Positions 1 to 9,663 of a stretch of DNA of 64,000 bases are shown here, one piece after another. Positions within the stretch are counted from its first letter, which is position 1. Each line of letters starts with the position of its first letter. Source of the DNA: Sphingobacterium pedocola (GTDB taxonomy: Bacteria > Bacteroidota > Bacteroidia > Sphingobacteriales > Sphingobacteriaceae); NCBI RefSeq assembly GCF_015209965.1, contig NZ_MU158689.1, positions 2,222,783 through 2,286,782 on the forward strand, in the 5' to 3' direction. The notes under the pieces were generated by a model. It was not told where the DNA came from. It saw nothing but the letters and a program-made list of their open reading frames with translations, and did not search any database. Made by a program: the position numbers and the translations under genes.

Positions 1-605
1 GTAGAGCAGGCAACAAGCCCCCGCAGTACCGAGATTTCTGTTGCTTCCGATTCCCGATAAGATTTTACGGCAAAGGAAGTCCCTAACACCCTCACCTTTC
101 CCTTGGATGTCTTCACCGTAAAAGGGTGTGCAGGATCGTGCACAATATCAAACAACCCCTCCCCTTCAATCACCAGCGTACGTTCATCGAAGGGTAAATT
201 ATACCATATCCGTGTACCCGCGTTTAACCGGACCGTACTTCCATCGGGGAGTGTAGCCGTAAGCCGTTGTCCAGGTTTTGCTTCGAAAGTTTGCATGCTA
301 TGCTTCATCTCATGTACGGAATTTGCATCTGGTGTTAAGAACCAGATCGAAAAAGCAGATACCATAATAGCAGCGGCAGCCCACCACCAAATTCGGGGTC
401 TCCTCTCCACCTTTTCAACTGGCGCAATCGCATCCCATAAACGGTCCCTCAATGCCTCCTGATCTACTGCGTAAAATGCTTCGGAGTGTTCTGCATCAGG
501 CGCTCCATTTTGCAGCCATTCTTCCACCACCTGGCATTCCGAAGCATCGCAGCTACCGTCTACGTATCGCTTCAAGAGCGCTGGAGTCACTTGCTTTTCG
601 TTCAT
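1..605 (-). CDS. FecR-family anti-sigma factor (partial, C-terminus outside window)
   Basis: The gene reads leftward off the edge of the window from an ATG at 605. The first ~70 residues form an acidic cytoplasmic domain typical of FecR proteins (MNEKQVTPALLKRYVDG, then EEWLQ). A single membrane helix follows (WWWAAAAIMVSAFSIWFL). The periplasmic FecR domain then begins with GQRLTATLPDGSTVRLNAGT and FTVKTSKGKVRVLGTSFAV, the family hallmark. It lies 61 bp downstream of an ECF sigma gene on the same strand, so the pair should form a FecI/FecR surface-signalling unit controlling a TonB receptor that probably lies to the left of the window. The family assignment is firm; the signal is unknown. 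Confidence 0.9.
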   Translation of the reverse strand, partial: MNEKQVTPALLKRYVDGSCDASECQVVEEWLQNGAPDAEHSEAFYAVDQEALRDRLWDAIAPVEKVERRPRIWWWAAAAIMVSAFSIWFLTPDANSVHEMKHSMQTFEAKPGQRLTATLPDGSTVRLNAGTRIWYNLPFDERTLVIEGEGLFDIVHDPAHPFTVKTSKGKVRVLGTSFAVKSYRESEATEISVLRGLVACS

Positions 606-666
606 GTATATCTATGCTTTTATACAGAGGTAGACACATCCACAAGAAAGAACCCTAAAAACTATT

Positions 667-1236
667 TTATAAAAATTCTGTTTTTCTGATCAGTGCACTT
701 CGAATGGCTTTTTTGGCCTGCTGCAAATGGTATTCTACGGTCTTCACGCTAATTCCCATCTGGTCAGCGACGGATTGGTTGGTAAGGGCCCCATGATATT
801 TCAGTTCATATATTTCCCTGCATTTGGGCGAAAGAAGTGAAATAAGTTCCTGATGATGTTTTTCCGCCTGCAGGAGAAAGTCTATGCCAAGCATCGGTTC
901 AGATTGGTCTTTGGTGTTTGCTACATTATTTTCATGATGCTGCTTGGTCTGTCTAGCCCTAAAATAATTTAGGATACGGTTTTTAGCGCTGCGAATAAGA
1001 TAGTGTTCAAAATTGGTATGAATGTCTAGTACATCTCTTTTCTCCCAAATGGCCTTAAAAACCTCCTGGCTCACGTCTTCCGCATCCGAATGGCATCTTG
1101 TGTATTTAAAGCAAACGCTATACACTGTCTTCCAGTATCGGTTAAATAGCAGTGCAAAAGCATCTCTATCACCATCGACAAACCTGCTGATAATATGCTG
1201 TTCGGTACTTGATTTAGAAGTTTTAGCTGTCCGCAT
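667..1236 (-). CDS. ECF RNA polymerase sigma factor (FecI-like, Bacteroidota type)
   Basis: A 189-aa sigma-70 family protein. Region 2 is visible as DAFALLFNRYWKTVYSVCFK, then DAEDVSQEVFKAIWEKRD, the helix that contacts the -10 element. Region 4 is visible as LSPKCREIYELKYHGALTNQ followed by a helix-turn-helix (VADQMGISVKTVEYHLQQAK). The length is normal for the family. It sits directly upstream of the fecR-like gene on the same strand, as is usual for sigma/anti-sigma pairs that regulate SusC-like receptors. The start at 1236 keeps region 2 complete with a basic lead-in (MRTAKTSKSS). Confidence 0.92.
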   Translation of the reverse strand: MRTAKTSKSSTEQHIISRFVDGDRDAFALLFNRYWKTVYSVCFKYTRCHSDAEDVSQEVFKAIWEKRDVLDIHTNFEHYLIRSAKNRILNYFRARQTKQHHENNVANTKDQSEPMLGIDFLLQAEKHHQELISLLSPKCREIYELKYHGALTNQSVADQMGISVKTVEYHLQQAKKAIRSALIRKTEFL

Positions 1237-1379
1237 TTTCGAACTGTTTCCGCAAACCTAAGTTTTATTTGGAATTAATCCAAATAAAAAATACTACAGA
1301 GGACAACCGCCTATTTATCGGTCCCTTTTCCTATCTAACCAACAAGCAAGCTTCAGGTTGTTAAACTCGCCAGTTGCAG

Positions 1380-2378
1380 TTATTTTGATTCGCCCCTAAA
1401 AGGTAATAGGCTCTCTACACAATTAATAATCAAATCAGCATCATGGATCTGGACGAGATGTCCACTCTTACTCGCTTCTATAAAGCGGCTATCCGTTGAT
1501 AGGGCCAGCTGAGCATATTGATGTTCGATAACCCACCTTTTATACTCTGCTGCGAGCTGTTTGTCCTTAATCCCGGCGTAACGTATATCCGATGTGCCCG
1601 CTAACACCATCAATGGAATATCTCCAAAATCCGGCCGCTGCAACGCATCCTTAAAATTAAAGCTATCCTGCTGGAGTTCATCCAATGTGGTCTCCACAGA
1701 TCGGTAGAAAAAGTCTCGTTCCCTCACATGCAAAGGATGACCAAAGGGAATCTCCTGCGAGATGGGAAGGAAGGAGAACATGCATCGGTAAAGTCCCGAG
1801 TGCACCGCAAAACGAATTAACCAAGGTGAAGGCGTACGCAATAAAGTTTTCAACTGGGCCGAAGCATGGATCTTCTGTAAAGGGTGCGCACCTTCAACCA
1901 ACAAAATTCCAGCAATATCGTCTCTATGCTGCGCAACAAAAGGCCGCATATATATCGCTGCCATAGAGTGTGCGACTAAGATGAACGGCTTCGGACAATC
2001 TATCTTTTCCAACAAATCATGTAATTCATTTGAGACTTGAAGATTAGTAACCCGTTCCTTCGCACCATCACTAAACTGAATACCACTGCGGTCATAGGAT
2101 AAGGTCACAGCAGATTCCGCAACACGATCTTGAATATCATGCCAAATAGCATGACTACTTCCCATGCCCGAAAGAAAAACGACAGTCCCCTTTCCTTGCC
2201 CCTTTTTGACATAATGGATGGCATGTCCATTCCGCTCAATGTAGGTCAGATCTCTATCCATCAATCGCTCCAGTCTCCATCGGCAAAACTGTTCAATCAG
2301 TACGCCGATAAGGATAAGCGCTACTATTATTATACCAGACCACTTCAACATACTCAACAAAAAATCAATCATACGCAA
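1380..2378 (-). CDS. Membrane-anchored alpha/beta hydrolase
   Basis: A 332-aa protein with one N-terminal membrane helix (about residues 14-30) followed by an alpha/beta-hydrolase fold. Visible marks are the oxyanion strand VVFLSGMGSSHAIWHDI, the SYDRSG strand, the nucleophile elbow VAHSMA (Ser about 138, a variant of GxSxG with Ala in place of the first Gly), LVEGAHPL, a VLAGTSD segment that may carry the acidic residue, and a late SGHLVQIHD supplying the catalytic His. The substrate cannot be told. It stands alone between the sigma/anti-sigma pair and the iron-uptake locus. An alternative ATG six bases downstream is equally possible. Confidence 0.82.
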   Translation of the reverse strand: MRMIDFLLSMLKWSGIIIVALILIGVLIEQFCRWRLERLMDRDLTYIERNGHAIHYVKKGQGKGTVVFLSGMGSSHAIWHDIQDRVAESAVTLSYDRSGIQFSDGAKERVTNLQVSNELHDLLEKIDCPKPFILVAHSMAAIYMRPFVAQHRDDIAGILLVEGAHPLQKIHASAQLKTLLRTPSPWLIRFAVHSGLYRCMFSFLPISQEIPFGHPLHVRERDFFYRSVETTLDELQQDSFNFKDALQRPDFGDIPLMVLAGTSDIRYAGIKDKQLAAEYKRWVIEHQYAQLALSTDSRFIEASKSGHLVQIHDADLIINCVESLLPFRGESK

Positions 2379-2580
2379 TAGAAAACATGCCCTTCGTTGT
2401 AAAAACCAGCAGCCCCGGTATCAACTGCCATTACAGTAGAACCAACAAAAAATAAAACTAGCATAAATATAGGGACAGATGGCTTACCTGCAGCAAAAAA
2501 CTTCTGTATTCATAATAAAAATTTCCATATCCATAAATGTGTGTGATCTGAAAAAGATAGCTTTGGCCAAACAGCAAACG

Positions 2581-2895
2581 ATGACTATACTAGGCATATA
2601 TATCTATTTTATCGCAATCTTAGCCGGCTACCGTTCGTCAAAATACTGGCCTAGAGAATTGGCGTTATTCGGCTTTCTAAAAAGTCGGTGGCTGGGTATA
2701 TCGTTCCTTATTATCGGCAGTATCGTATTTATAGTGAACAAAGGCTGGACGATAGGCCTACTTACAGCCCTCTGCATATATATGGCGACCGCATCTTGCC
2801 TGCTATTCATACTAAATTGTAATAATAAGATCCGACTAGCCGCATGCGGCATATTTCATCTTATCCTTTTAGTCGGATTAATCTCTGGTTTTTAA
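2581..2895 (+). CDS. Small membrane protein, DUF3325-like, of the PepSY operon
   Basis: About 104 aa and almost entirely hydrophobic, with three or four predicted helices (LGIYIYFIAILAGYRSSKY, LGISFLIIGSIVFIV, LLTALCIYMATASCLLFIL, ACGIFHLILLVGLISGF). The reading frame is open further upstream to 2479, but the ATG at 2581 gives a clean membrane start; the longer version would add a basic, non-membrane leader. It is followed after 5 bp by another small membrane gene and then by a PepSY protein. That order is typical of iron or siderophore loci in which DUF3325 and DUF3649 proteins accompany PepSY proteins. The family name is inferred from size, topology and position. Confidence 0.6.
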   Translation: MTILGIYIYFIAILAGYRSSKYWPRELALFGFLKSRWLGISFLIIGSIVFIVNKGWTIGLLTALCIYMATASCLLFILNCNNKIRLAACGIFHLILLVGLISGF

Positions 2896-2900
2896 AAATT

Positions 2901-3191
2901 ATGCCTGCAAATACAAAATACCTCAGCTCGCCGGGACAACGCATACTCAAAGTCAGTGCGGCCATACTTGGCGGATATCTTCTCTCAGGCGCTATACATC
3001 TTGCTGCGGCACGCATACCCTATTTCGGGATGAATCTGTTGATCACTGGTACGCTGACTATGTTCCTGCTTTGGGCAGTCTTTATGATTATCTCATTTTT
3101 GTCCAAGAATGGCTGGAAGATCTGGGGTATCTATATCGGTTTTACATTGCTATTTGGCTTGATCGCTTTTTACGGAGGAGGGCCATTATGA
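2901..3191 (+). CDS. Small membrane protein, DUF3649-like, of the PepSY operon
   Basis: About 96 aa with three hydrophobic helices. The first contains the ILGGYLLSGAIHLAAAR segment characteristic of DUF3649-type proteins, then LLITGTLTMFLLWAVFMIISF, then IWGIYIGFTLLFGLIAFYGG. It starts 5 bp after the preceding small membrane gene, and its stop overlaps the start of the PepSY gene (ATGA at 3188-3191). Translational coupling in one operon is therefore likely. The molecular function of the family is unknown; the context points to iron-complex uptake or reduction at the inner membrane. Confidence 0.65.
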   Translation: MPANTKYLSSPGQRILKVSAAILGGYLLSGAIHLAAARIPYFGMNLLITGTLTMFLLWAVFMIISFLSKNGWKIWGIYIGFTLLFGLIAFYGGGPL

Positions 3192-4765
3192 AAGGATTAG
3201 GACCTAGAGCATACAATATTTTATTTCATACACATACCGTGAGCGGTATCGTGATCAGTTTTGTGCTGTTTATCATATTCTTTGCTGGTGCGGTATCACT
3301 CTATAAGCACGAAATCTATCAGTGGGAAAATCCACAGGCGCGGGTTACAGCTGTCACTACTTTAGACTACGAACGACAGATTGCACGTATGGATTCCATA
3401 CAATACGGAGCCAGTGAAAGCCACGAGATACGGGCAGTAATGCCCACCACCACCCGTCCAGTCTATACACTCTACGTTCCCGTAGAAGACTCTACAGGTG
3501 CCCGCTTTTTGACGTTCCTATATAATGCGCACAACGACCAGCTCACGGAGACAGCTTCAGGAGAATGGTCTACGACGGGCGAGACCCTGTACCGCTTACA
3601 CTACCTCGATCAGATCCCGCTATATATCGGTCGTTATATTGCCGGCCTCGTATCGCTGTTTTTCGCGTTTGCCGTAGTTACGGGTTTGCTGATACACTGG
3701 AAAAATATAGTAGCTAAGTTTTATGCATTTTCGTTCAAGAAAGTAAGCAAACAATTTTGGACCAATGCCCATACCGCATTTGGCGTGATCGGTCTTCCGT
3801 TTCAAATGATGTACGCGATCACCGGAGCATTCTATATGCTCAGTCTCCTGGTCCTTGCGCCTACCGTATTGGTTCTATTCGACGGTGACGACCACAAACT
3901 CATTACGCAGCTCTACCCCACGGAGGAATTTCATGATCATCATGACGACAAGGGAGATCATCAACAAGCACCTGTTGCGCATATGTCAGTAGCAGAAGGC
4001 TTAGCAGTTATCCAGCAGGATTATAAGACATATCGTATCGCCCACATTGACATCATCAATAATGGGCATGACAATGCCGTACTAGGAGCCGAACTGATAG
4101 ACGACCTGGCCTACAACAAAAATGGAACAGTAGTACTAGATCTGCATTCAGGCGAATATAAAATGCGCATTGAGCCAGGACAAAAGAGCTACACACAATC
4201 TATCCTACAGGGTATCAACGCGATACACTTCGGAAACTATGGAGGTTGGCTGACCAAAGCATTATACTTTGTGCTATCAATTTTCACCTGCTTCGTCATT
4301 ATTAGCGGCGTATTGATGTGGAAAGAAGCACGCAATAAAGCTTCGTACACAGACCAGCAACGTAGGTTTCACCATCGTGTGACCAAAATCTATCTCAGTA
4401 TCTGTTTCAGTCTGTTCCCTGCTACAGCTTTACTGTTTATCAGCGAGCAAGTGGTTGCCCCGTTTACAGGTCGAGTCGATATTGTCAATATTATTTTCTT
4501 TGGAAGCTGGCTGCTCCTTTCGGCGATAGCCTATATGTTGCCAACAGAAAAAAAGATTACACAATTTTGCCTTGTTACAGGAGGGATTTTCTCTTGTGCT
4601 GTCCCACTGGCCAATGGTATAGCGACAGGAGACTGGCTCTGGAAAACGGCCACAAGCCTTCGCTACGTATTCCTTACGGATATCACGTGGTTGATCACGG
4701 GGGTATTCGTCCTACTTATTGCTTATGCGATGCCCGGCAAGAAGGCCGTGAGAATACGGGGCTAA
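3188..4765 (+). CDS. PepSY-associated transmembrane protein (COG3182 type)
   Basis: A 525-aa inner-membrane protein. It opens with the family signature around HTHTVSGIVISFVLFIIFFAG and has further membrane spans (LVSLFFAFAVVTGLLIHW, the FHHRV-flanked span, a C-terminal set of four). Periplasmic PepSY-like segments lie between spans 1 and 2 and between spans 3 and 4. A His/Asp-rich loop (DHHDDKGDH near residue 260) could bind metal. Proteins of this family are found in siderophore loci and are thought to act as reductases or transport partners in the inner membrane. The start was chosen at the ATGA overlap with the preceding gene; the open frame reaches further upstream, but only inside that gene. 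Confidence 0.85.
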   Translation: MKGLGPRAYNILFHTHTVSGIVISFVLFIIFFAGAVSLYKHEIYQWENPQARVTAVTTLDYERQIARMDSIQYGASESHEIRAVMPTTTRPVYTLYVPVEDSTGARFLTFLYNAHNDQLTETASGEWSTTGETLYRLHYLDQIPLYIGRYIAGLVSLFFAFAVVTGLLIHWKNIVAKFYAFSFKKVSKQFWTNAHTAFGVIGLPFQMMYAITGAFYMLSLLVLAPTVLVLFDGDDHKLITQLYPTEEFHDHHDDKGDHQQAPVAHMSVAEGLAVIQQDYKTYRIAHIDIINNGHDNAVLGAELIDDLAYNKNGTVVLDLHSGEYKMRIEPGQKSYTQSILQGINAIHFGNYGGWLTKALYFVLSIFTCFVIISGVLMWKEARNKASYTDQQRRFHHRVTKIYLSICFSLFPATALLFISEQVVAPFTGRVDIVNIIFFGSWLLLSAIAYMLPTEKKITQFCLVTGGIFSCAVPLANGIATGDWLWKTATSLRYVFLTDITWLITGVFVLLIAYAMPGKKAVRIRG

Positions 4766-4775
4766 TACAAAAGGT

Positions 4776-5765
4776 CTATGCCCCCTGCTTTTCTCGCAGC
4801 TTCATGGGAGAATAGCCTTGCGTCTTCTTGAAAGCGGCACTAAAATTTGATGTATTCTGATATCCCACCAGCAATGCTATTTCCTGTACGGAGAGCGTGG
4901 TATCCAACAGGTATTTTTTTGCCTGATGCATTCTAATATCCTGCAAGTACTCGAAAATAGTATTTCCATAAACCAGCTTAAATCCATTTTTTAGCTTAGT
5001 TTGGTTAATCCCCACAAAACGGGAAAGTTCCAGGATAGTGAGCGGCCTTTCCAGATTCGTACGAATCGTATCAGCGGCAAGGTGTATCTTTTGCTGATCA
5101 GCAACAGATAATGGTATGTATTCCGACTTATTTTCGGACTGTTCATATAAGAGTGCGATCAGTTCAAAAGCCTTTGACTCTAAGTATATCTTTCGCGTTA
5201 GACCATCAAATGTACAGTTTTTGATATCCTGAATGATATGGTAAATATTGGGACAAATACGCAACTGATGCGGGACGAGCGATGTACTGATTCCCCGATG
5301 GATGCTTTCGATAAAATCATCCATCAACCTCGATTCGCCGGCATAGCGATCCAAGAGTGTAACCGGCAAATGTATATCAAATGTTTGGTAGGCTGTATCC
5401 TTTTGGAACAGGATATTCGCTTGATTCTCATCAGCAGACAAAAATTTGATGTTCGCTGACTTTGCTGCTGTCGTTTGTCCCTTATTCGCTTTCCCTGTAT
5501 AGAAGATGTCTTTATCCGATAAGTTTATTTGTATCTCCAGCAACGCATTATCACCTCTTCCATTTATATTGACATCCTCCTGCATGGCATAGTTGGCATT
5601 GACGATCGACATCTCCTTGCGAAGTACATACTCATCAAAAGTAATATCTCCCTTCGGCAACTTGAGATTAAAACGACTCGCTCGTATCTCATCCAACGAC
5701 GAGCCAGGCAGCTCCTCGACAGACATAAAATCATTCAAATCGTCAGCTACTAACTGAATACCCAT
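4776..5765 (-). CDS. AraC-family transcriptional regulator
   Basis: A 329-aa protein with a C-terminal AraC-type double helix-turn-helix (about residues 225-325). The first HTH is seen in LTILELSRFVGINQTKLKNGFK, read in two overlapping parts. The second is VQEIALLVGYQNTSNFSAAFKK followed by GYSPMKLRE, the conserved family end. The N-terminal ~200 residues are the unconserved sensor part found in PchR-like siderophore regulators. The gene is convergent with the PepSY gene (10 bp apart) and divergent from the TonB receptor gene. It is therefore the obvious candidate regulator of this uptake locus. The ligand is not deducible. Confidence 0.88.
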   Translation of the reverse strand: MGIQLVADDLNDFMSVEELPGSSLDEIRASRFNLKLPKGDITFDEYVLRKEMSIVNANYAMQEDVNINGRGDNALLEIQINLSDKDIFYTGKANKGQTTAAKSANIKFLSADENQANILFQKDTAYQTFDIHLPVTLLDRYAGESRLMDDFIESIHRGISTSLVPHQLRICPNIYHIIQDIKNCTFDGLTRKIYLESKAFELIALLYEQSENKSEYIPLSVADQQKIHLAADTIRTNLERPLTILELSRFVGINQTKLKNGFKLVYGNTIFEYLQDIRMHQAKKYLLDTTLSVQEIALLVGYQNTSNFSAAFKKTQGYSPMKLREKQGA

Positions 5766-5916
5766 AATACGTGGTTAACTCTGATATAAACTTCTGCAAT
5801 CATAATAAATACGTCCAAATTCATAACACCCAGCGTGTCGGAATAAATACATTTGCACCACAAATGTAATTTATAATTATTATAAATAAAAACTATTGTC
5901 ACAGATTATAAAACAC
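5766..5916. promoter_or_regulatory. Divergent promoter region between araC-type gene and TonB receptor
   Basis: This 150-bp gap serves two divergent genes. On the plus strand a TACATTTG at about 5847 fits the Bacteroidota -7 element (TAnnTTTG) and is followed by the imperfect dyad CATTTGCACCACAAATG. Next to it is an AT-rich near-palindrome (TTATAATTATTATAA, about 5872-5886) that would suit a Fur or AraC-type site. The element identity is inference from sequence shape only. Confidence 0.45.
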
Positions 5917-8292
5917 ATGTCGTCTATCAGAATAATCTCTATACTATTGATCTGGGGATACTGCAGCATATTGTCTGCTCAGACGACGTCAATTGTATCT
6001 GGCATCGTATCAGATATCGACAATCGGCCTATTGATCATGTATCGGTGCACATCCAGGAGCTATCCCTCGTTGCAAATAGCAATAAGACTGGACAATTTT
6101 CCTTTTCCAACATACCATCAGGGACGTACTCGATTCAGGTCAGCAAAATCGGATACGATAGTCAAGTCAACGTGATCAACACCGCAACGCAGTCCGATAA
6201 GTTGCATTTTACCTTGCTAAAGGACACGTCTCAGATTGACGAAGTAACGATTTTTGGTTTTTCGCCAACGCAACTGGCAAACCGGCAGGCGTACAACATT
6301 ACAGCAATAGACGCGACCAAACTACACAATACAACCACGGACATCGCGCATGTGCTGGATCGCGTACCGGGAGTCCGATTACGTGAGTCGGGCGGAGTCG
6401 GTTCAGACTACGAATTTTCTATACATGGTTTTTCAGGAAAGCGAATCCGGTTTTTCTTGGATGGCGTACCCATGGAGCATTTTGGCCCCGCTTTTCAGAT
6501 CAACAATATCCCTATCAATCTGGCCGAACGCATTGAAGTATATAAAGGTGTGGTGCCTATATGGCTGGGCAGCGATGTACTGGGCGGTGCGGTCAATATC
6601 ATTAGTGGCAGACAATGGCGTGACTATCTAGATGTCGCCTATTCTTTTGGTTCTTTCAACACACACCGTAGCAGCATCAATGCGGGCAAAACTTTTAAAA
6701 ATGGATTTACGGTACAGCTCAGTGCCTTCCAGAATTACGCCGACAACAACTATCCTGTCACCGTTGATGCTTCGGATATACGAACGGGACAATATTTCCC
6801 CAACAGTCGCGTAAAACGCTTCCACGATCAATACCGTAATGAGACGGCGATCGTCAAACTGGGATTTGTAGATAGACCCTGGGCCGATCAATTGATCGCG
6901 AGCTTTACATTGGGTCAATATTATAAAGAAATACAGACCGGTGCCAGGATGGTAACCGTATATGGAGCTTGGCACACCCGCGGTAATATGCAGATGCCCG
7001 CGCTTCAATACCAAAAGAAGGATGCTTTTGTAAAAGGACTGACGATCCGTGCAAACGCTAACTACAACTTCGGAAGAGATCAAAGCATAGACACCGTGCA
7101 CGCACGCTACGGGTGGATGGCAGACTCGATCCGTTTACGTGGCAATGGTGGCGAACTACAGTACAATCACTATATCTATAGAAATAATGCGGCCAATGCA
7201 TCGGCAACAGTTACCTATGCTAGGGATGATCATTTCTTCGCATTTAACCATGTTTACAACCATTTCGACAGAAAAGGATTCAACGATATTGCTCCCCACG
7301 AACAGCAATACCGCATCCCACAGAAAACAGAAAAAAACATTACCGCATTAAGTTATCAATATAGTCCTTCAACAAAATGGAGCACGACGCTTTTTGGAAA
7401 GTACAACCAGCAAAATGCAAGAACAACGTTGCTCGAACTAGATCCAGCAAACACAGGGGATACACTATATCATTCTGTAGATTTTAACCGGAGCAACTTT
7501 GGATACGGCCTTGCTACCACCTACTTTATCACATCCCAACTACAATTGAAGGCTTCGTACGAAAAAACAAATAGGCTGCCCGAGAGCGAAGATCTCTTTG
7601 GGGATGTGATCAATAAGGAGGGAAACTGGGCCATTAAGCCCGAGCGCAGCGACAATTTTAATCTTGGACTAGACTATACCCTTCCTATCAACGCGAATCG
7701 CATTTTTTTCAGTGGAGCTGCTATCTACTACCACGCCAAAAATTACATCTATTACACATTTAACAACATCCAAAACCGGACGACCGCAAAGAATCTTGAA
7801 GGCGTATCCAATATGGGATTCGAATCGTCAATACGTTACTCCTATAAGCAAACTTTTGCTGCGGGCATCAACCTGACCTATCAAAATATCCGCAACATGC
7901 AACGCTATATTGAGTTCGGAGGTGTCCGTTTTGAAAGTAAGGATTACAAATTTAGATTACCCAATATACCCTACCTCTTTGGCCATGCAGATGCATCGCT
8001 ATTTCTCAAAAACCTCTTTAGGCCAGCCGATCAGTTGACGATCTCTTACAATATGCTATATGTCAAAGATTTCTATCTGTATTGGGCCGATTCTGGACGC
8101 GACGATTCGAAACACGTCATCCCACAACAACTCGCACATGATTTGAATATTGTCTACACGCTGGCCAATGGGCGCTACAATGTAGGTCTCGAAGGCAAGA
8201 ATATCAGCGACCAGATATTGTATGACAATTTTAGTCTACAAAAACCGGGAAGAGCCTTCTACCTCAAGTTGAGGTATTTCATTAAAAACTAA
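5917..8292 (+). CDS. TonB-dependent outer-membrane receptor (siderophore or iron-complex type)
   Basis: A 791-aa receptor. It has a signal peptide (IISILLIWGYCSILSAQ) and a carboxypeptidase-like regulatory domain (about residues 25-105; VSGIVSDIDNRPIDHVSVHI, GTYSIQVSKIGYDS). The plug contains VLDRVPGVRLRESGG, FSIHGFSGKRIRFFLDGVPM and ERIEVYKGVVPIWLGSDVLG. A beta barrel ends in an aromatic strand (FYLKLRYFIKN). The ATG at 5917 was preferred to an in-frame TTG at 5896 because it starts the signal peptide directly. The divergent AraC regulator, the PepSY operon and the following DUF4374 gene all support a role in iron-complex uptake. Confidence 0.92.
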   Translation: MSSIRIISILLIWGYCSILSAQTTSIVSGIVSDIDNRPIDHVSVHIQELSLVANSNKTGQFSFSNIPSGTYSIQVSKIGYDSQVNVINTATQSDKLHFTLLKDTSQIDEVTIFGFSPTQLANRQAYNITAIDATKLHNTTTDIAHVLDRVPGVRLRESGGVGSDYEFSIHGFSGKRIRFFLDGVPMEHFGPAFQINNIPINLAERIEVYKGVVPIWLGSDVLGGAVNIISGRQWRDYLDVAYSFGSFNTHRSSINAGKTFKNGFTVQLSAFQNYADNNYPVTVDASDIRTGQYFPNSRVKRFHDQYRNETAIVKLGFVDRPWADQLIASFTLGQYYKEIQTGARMVTVYGAWHTRGNMQMPALQYQKKDAFVKGLTIRANANYNFGRDQSIDTVHARYGWMADSIRLRGNGGELQYNHYIYRNNAANASATVTYARDDHFFAFNHVYNHFDRKGFNDIAPHEQQYRIPQKTEKNITALSYQYSPSTKWSTTLFGKYNQQNARTTLLELDPANTGDTLYHSVDFNRSNFGYGLATTYFITSQLQLKASYEKTNRLPESEDLFGDVINKEGNWAIKPERSDNFNLGLDYTLPINANRIFFSGAAIYYHAKNYIYYTFNNIQNRTTAKNLEGVSNMGFESSIRYSYKQTFAAGINLTYQNIRNMQRYIEFGGVRFESKDYKFRLPNIPYLFGHADASLFLKNLFRPADQLTISYNMLYVKDFYLYWADSGRDDSKHVIPQQLAHDLNIVYTLANGRYNVGLEGKNISDQILYDNFSLQKPGRAFYLKLRYFIKN

Positions 8293-8314
8293 TTTATCAC
8301 TCAAATAAAAAAAA

Positions 8315-9592
8315 ATGAAAGTAAATCATCTCATTCTTTGTGCTACTGCAGGTCTTCTTGTTTTTGGAGCCTGTGACAAAAAAGACACACCGACAATCGA
8401 AGAACCTATTGTCGAGATCCCAGAAGAAGGCAATTTTATCGTTGCCGCGCTCCCCTACAGGTCTACTATTTTTGGAGGAGCAGACATACTCTACACGAGC
8501 AGTACCTTGGACGAAGGAACAATAGCAACCGAAAACAATGGCTTAGAGCAAGATGGCAGCAACCGCAATTACCTGACTGCGAACGGCAAATTTTTCAGCT
8601 TTCTATTTGGCCAGACGGGCGCCGGCGCCGTTACCGTATATAATTTTAATGCCCAAGGGGTTCTCCACAAACTATCAAATTTCCAATCGGAAACGATGAC
8701 CGCTCGGGGTACCGTTGGAGAAGATGTGCTCATGATCAAAAATGCCTGGGAACCTGCTCAAGACTACTCGCAATGGTATCGCGCGAATACCAATACGATG
8801 CAAATCGTAGGACAAGGCGAAATCAACACCAACAAACTATCCGGAAATGGCGAAATGGCACTCTTTACAGGTATCACACAAGTGGGCGACAAGGTATTTG
8901 CTCCTTTTTTAAGCATGAAGACCGGACGCTCATTTGCGACCAGCTACCGTGATAGCTCATGGATAGCCGTGTATAGTTATCCTGGTATGCAATTAGAAAA
9001 AATCATTCGTGACAACCGTACAGGATTTATCGGTTCTTATTTTGGCAATGGTCTAGACGTCGATGAAAATGGAGATGTTTACGTTATGGCTACCTCACTT
9101 GGTGCCGATGGTGCTGCACGCTCTACAAAACCTGCAGGATTTATGAAAATAAAAAAAGGAACAACCGAATATGACAAGTCATACTTCTTCGATATTACGG
9201 CGGCATCCGAGGGGCACTTCTTGTTTCGAAAGCTCTACCTCGGTAAAGGAAACTTTTTGTTAATGCTATCCCAAACATTTAGCACATATGCCACCAACCC
9301 CAATAAATTTGCAATTGTTAATGTAAACGACAAGTCCTTCAAATGGGTAACGGGACTTCCAGCACAGGTAGTCAATGTATCACAATACAGCACCAATTAC
9401 GCGCCATTGGATGGAAAAACCGGATATGTAGGCATTACAGGAACTTCAGATGGTACAACCATTATTTCTGGTGTGTATAAATTCGATGCGGAGACCGCAA
9501 CGGCCACTATAGGTCTGCAATTTGCACCCACCACTGATCTGATGAGTGCAAATATTATCTCATCGGTAAACTGGGCTCCTATTCGAAAATAG
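8315..9592 (+). CDS. DUF4374-type lipoprotein
   Basis: A 425-aa protein with a lipoprotein signal (LILCATAGLLVFGAC, Cys about residue 20). The mature part is a repeated beta-strand pattern, probably a propeller, with family-like phrases such as GRSFATSYRDSSWIAVYSYP and DVDENGDVYVMATSLGADG. DUF4374 proteins usually accompany TonB receptors of this type in Bacteroidota and are thought to be surface or periplasmic partners in ligand capture. The gene starts 22 bp after the receptor gene, so the two are probably co-transcribed. Its exact biochemical role is unknown. Confidence 0.82.
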   Translation: MKVNHLILCATAGLLVFGACDKKDTPTIEEPIVEIPEEGNFIVAALPYRSTIFGGADILYTSSTLDEGTIATENNGLEQDGSNRNYLTANGKFFSFLFGQTGAGAVTVYNFNAQGVLHKLSNFQSETMTARGTVGEDVLMIKNAWEPAQDYSQWYRANTNTMQIVGQGEINTNKLSGNGEMALFTGITQVGDKVFAPFLSMKTGRSFATSYRDSSWIAVYSYPGMQLEKIIRDNRTGFIGSYFGNGLDVDENGDVYVMATSLGADGAARSTKPAGFMKIKKGTTEYDKSYFFDITAASEGHFLFRKLYLGKGNFLLMLSQTFSTYATNPNKFAIVNVNDKSFKWVTGLPAQVVNVSQYSTNYAPLDGKTGYVGITGTSDGTTIISGVYKFDAETATATIGLQFAPTTDLMSANIISSVNWAPIRK

Positions 9593-9615
9593 AAATAAGC
9601 GTTCCTATACCTCGG

Positions 9616-9663
9616 TTTAGTCCTTATTCCGTTATTTTTTGAGATAACGGAATAAAGACTAAA
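9616..9663. terminator. Hairpin terminator after the receptor/DUF4374 operon
   Basis: Two 20-base arms (TTTAGTCCTTATTCCGTTAT and its reverse complement at 9644-9663 with one mismatch) enclose an 8-base loop. It lies 23 bp after the DUF4374 stop codon. The rest of the 330-bp gap up to 9921 holds only a short GCGTG/CACGC dyad near 9694 and no gene that I can support. Confidence 0.75.
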
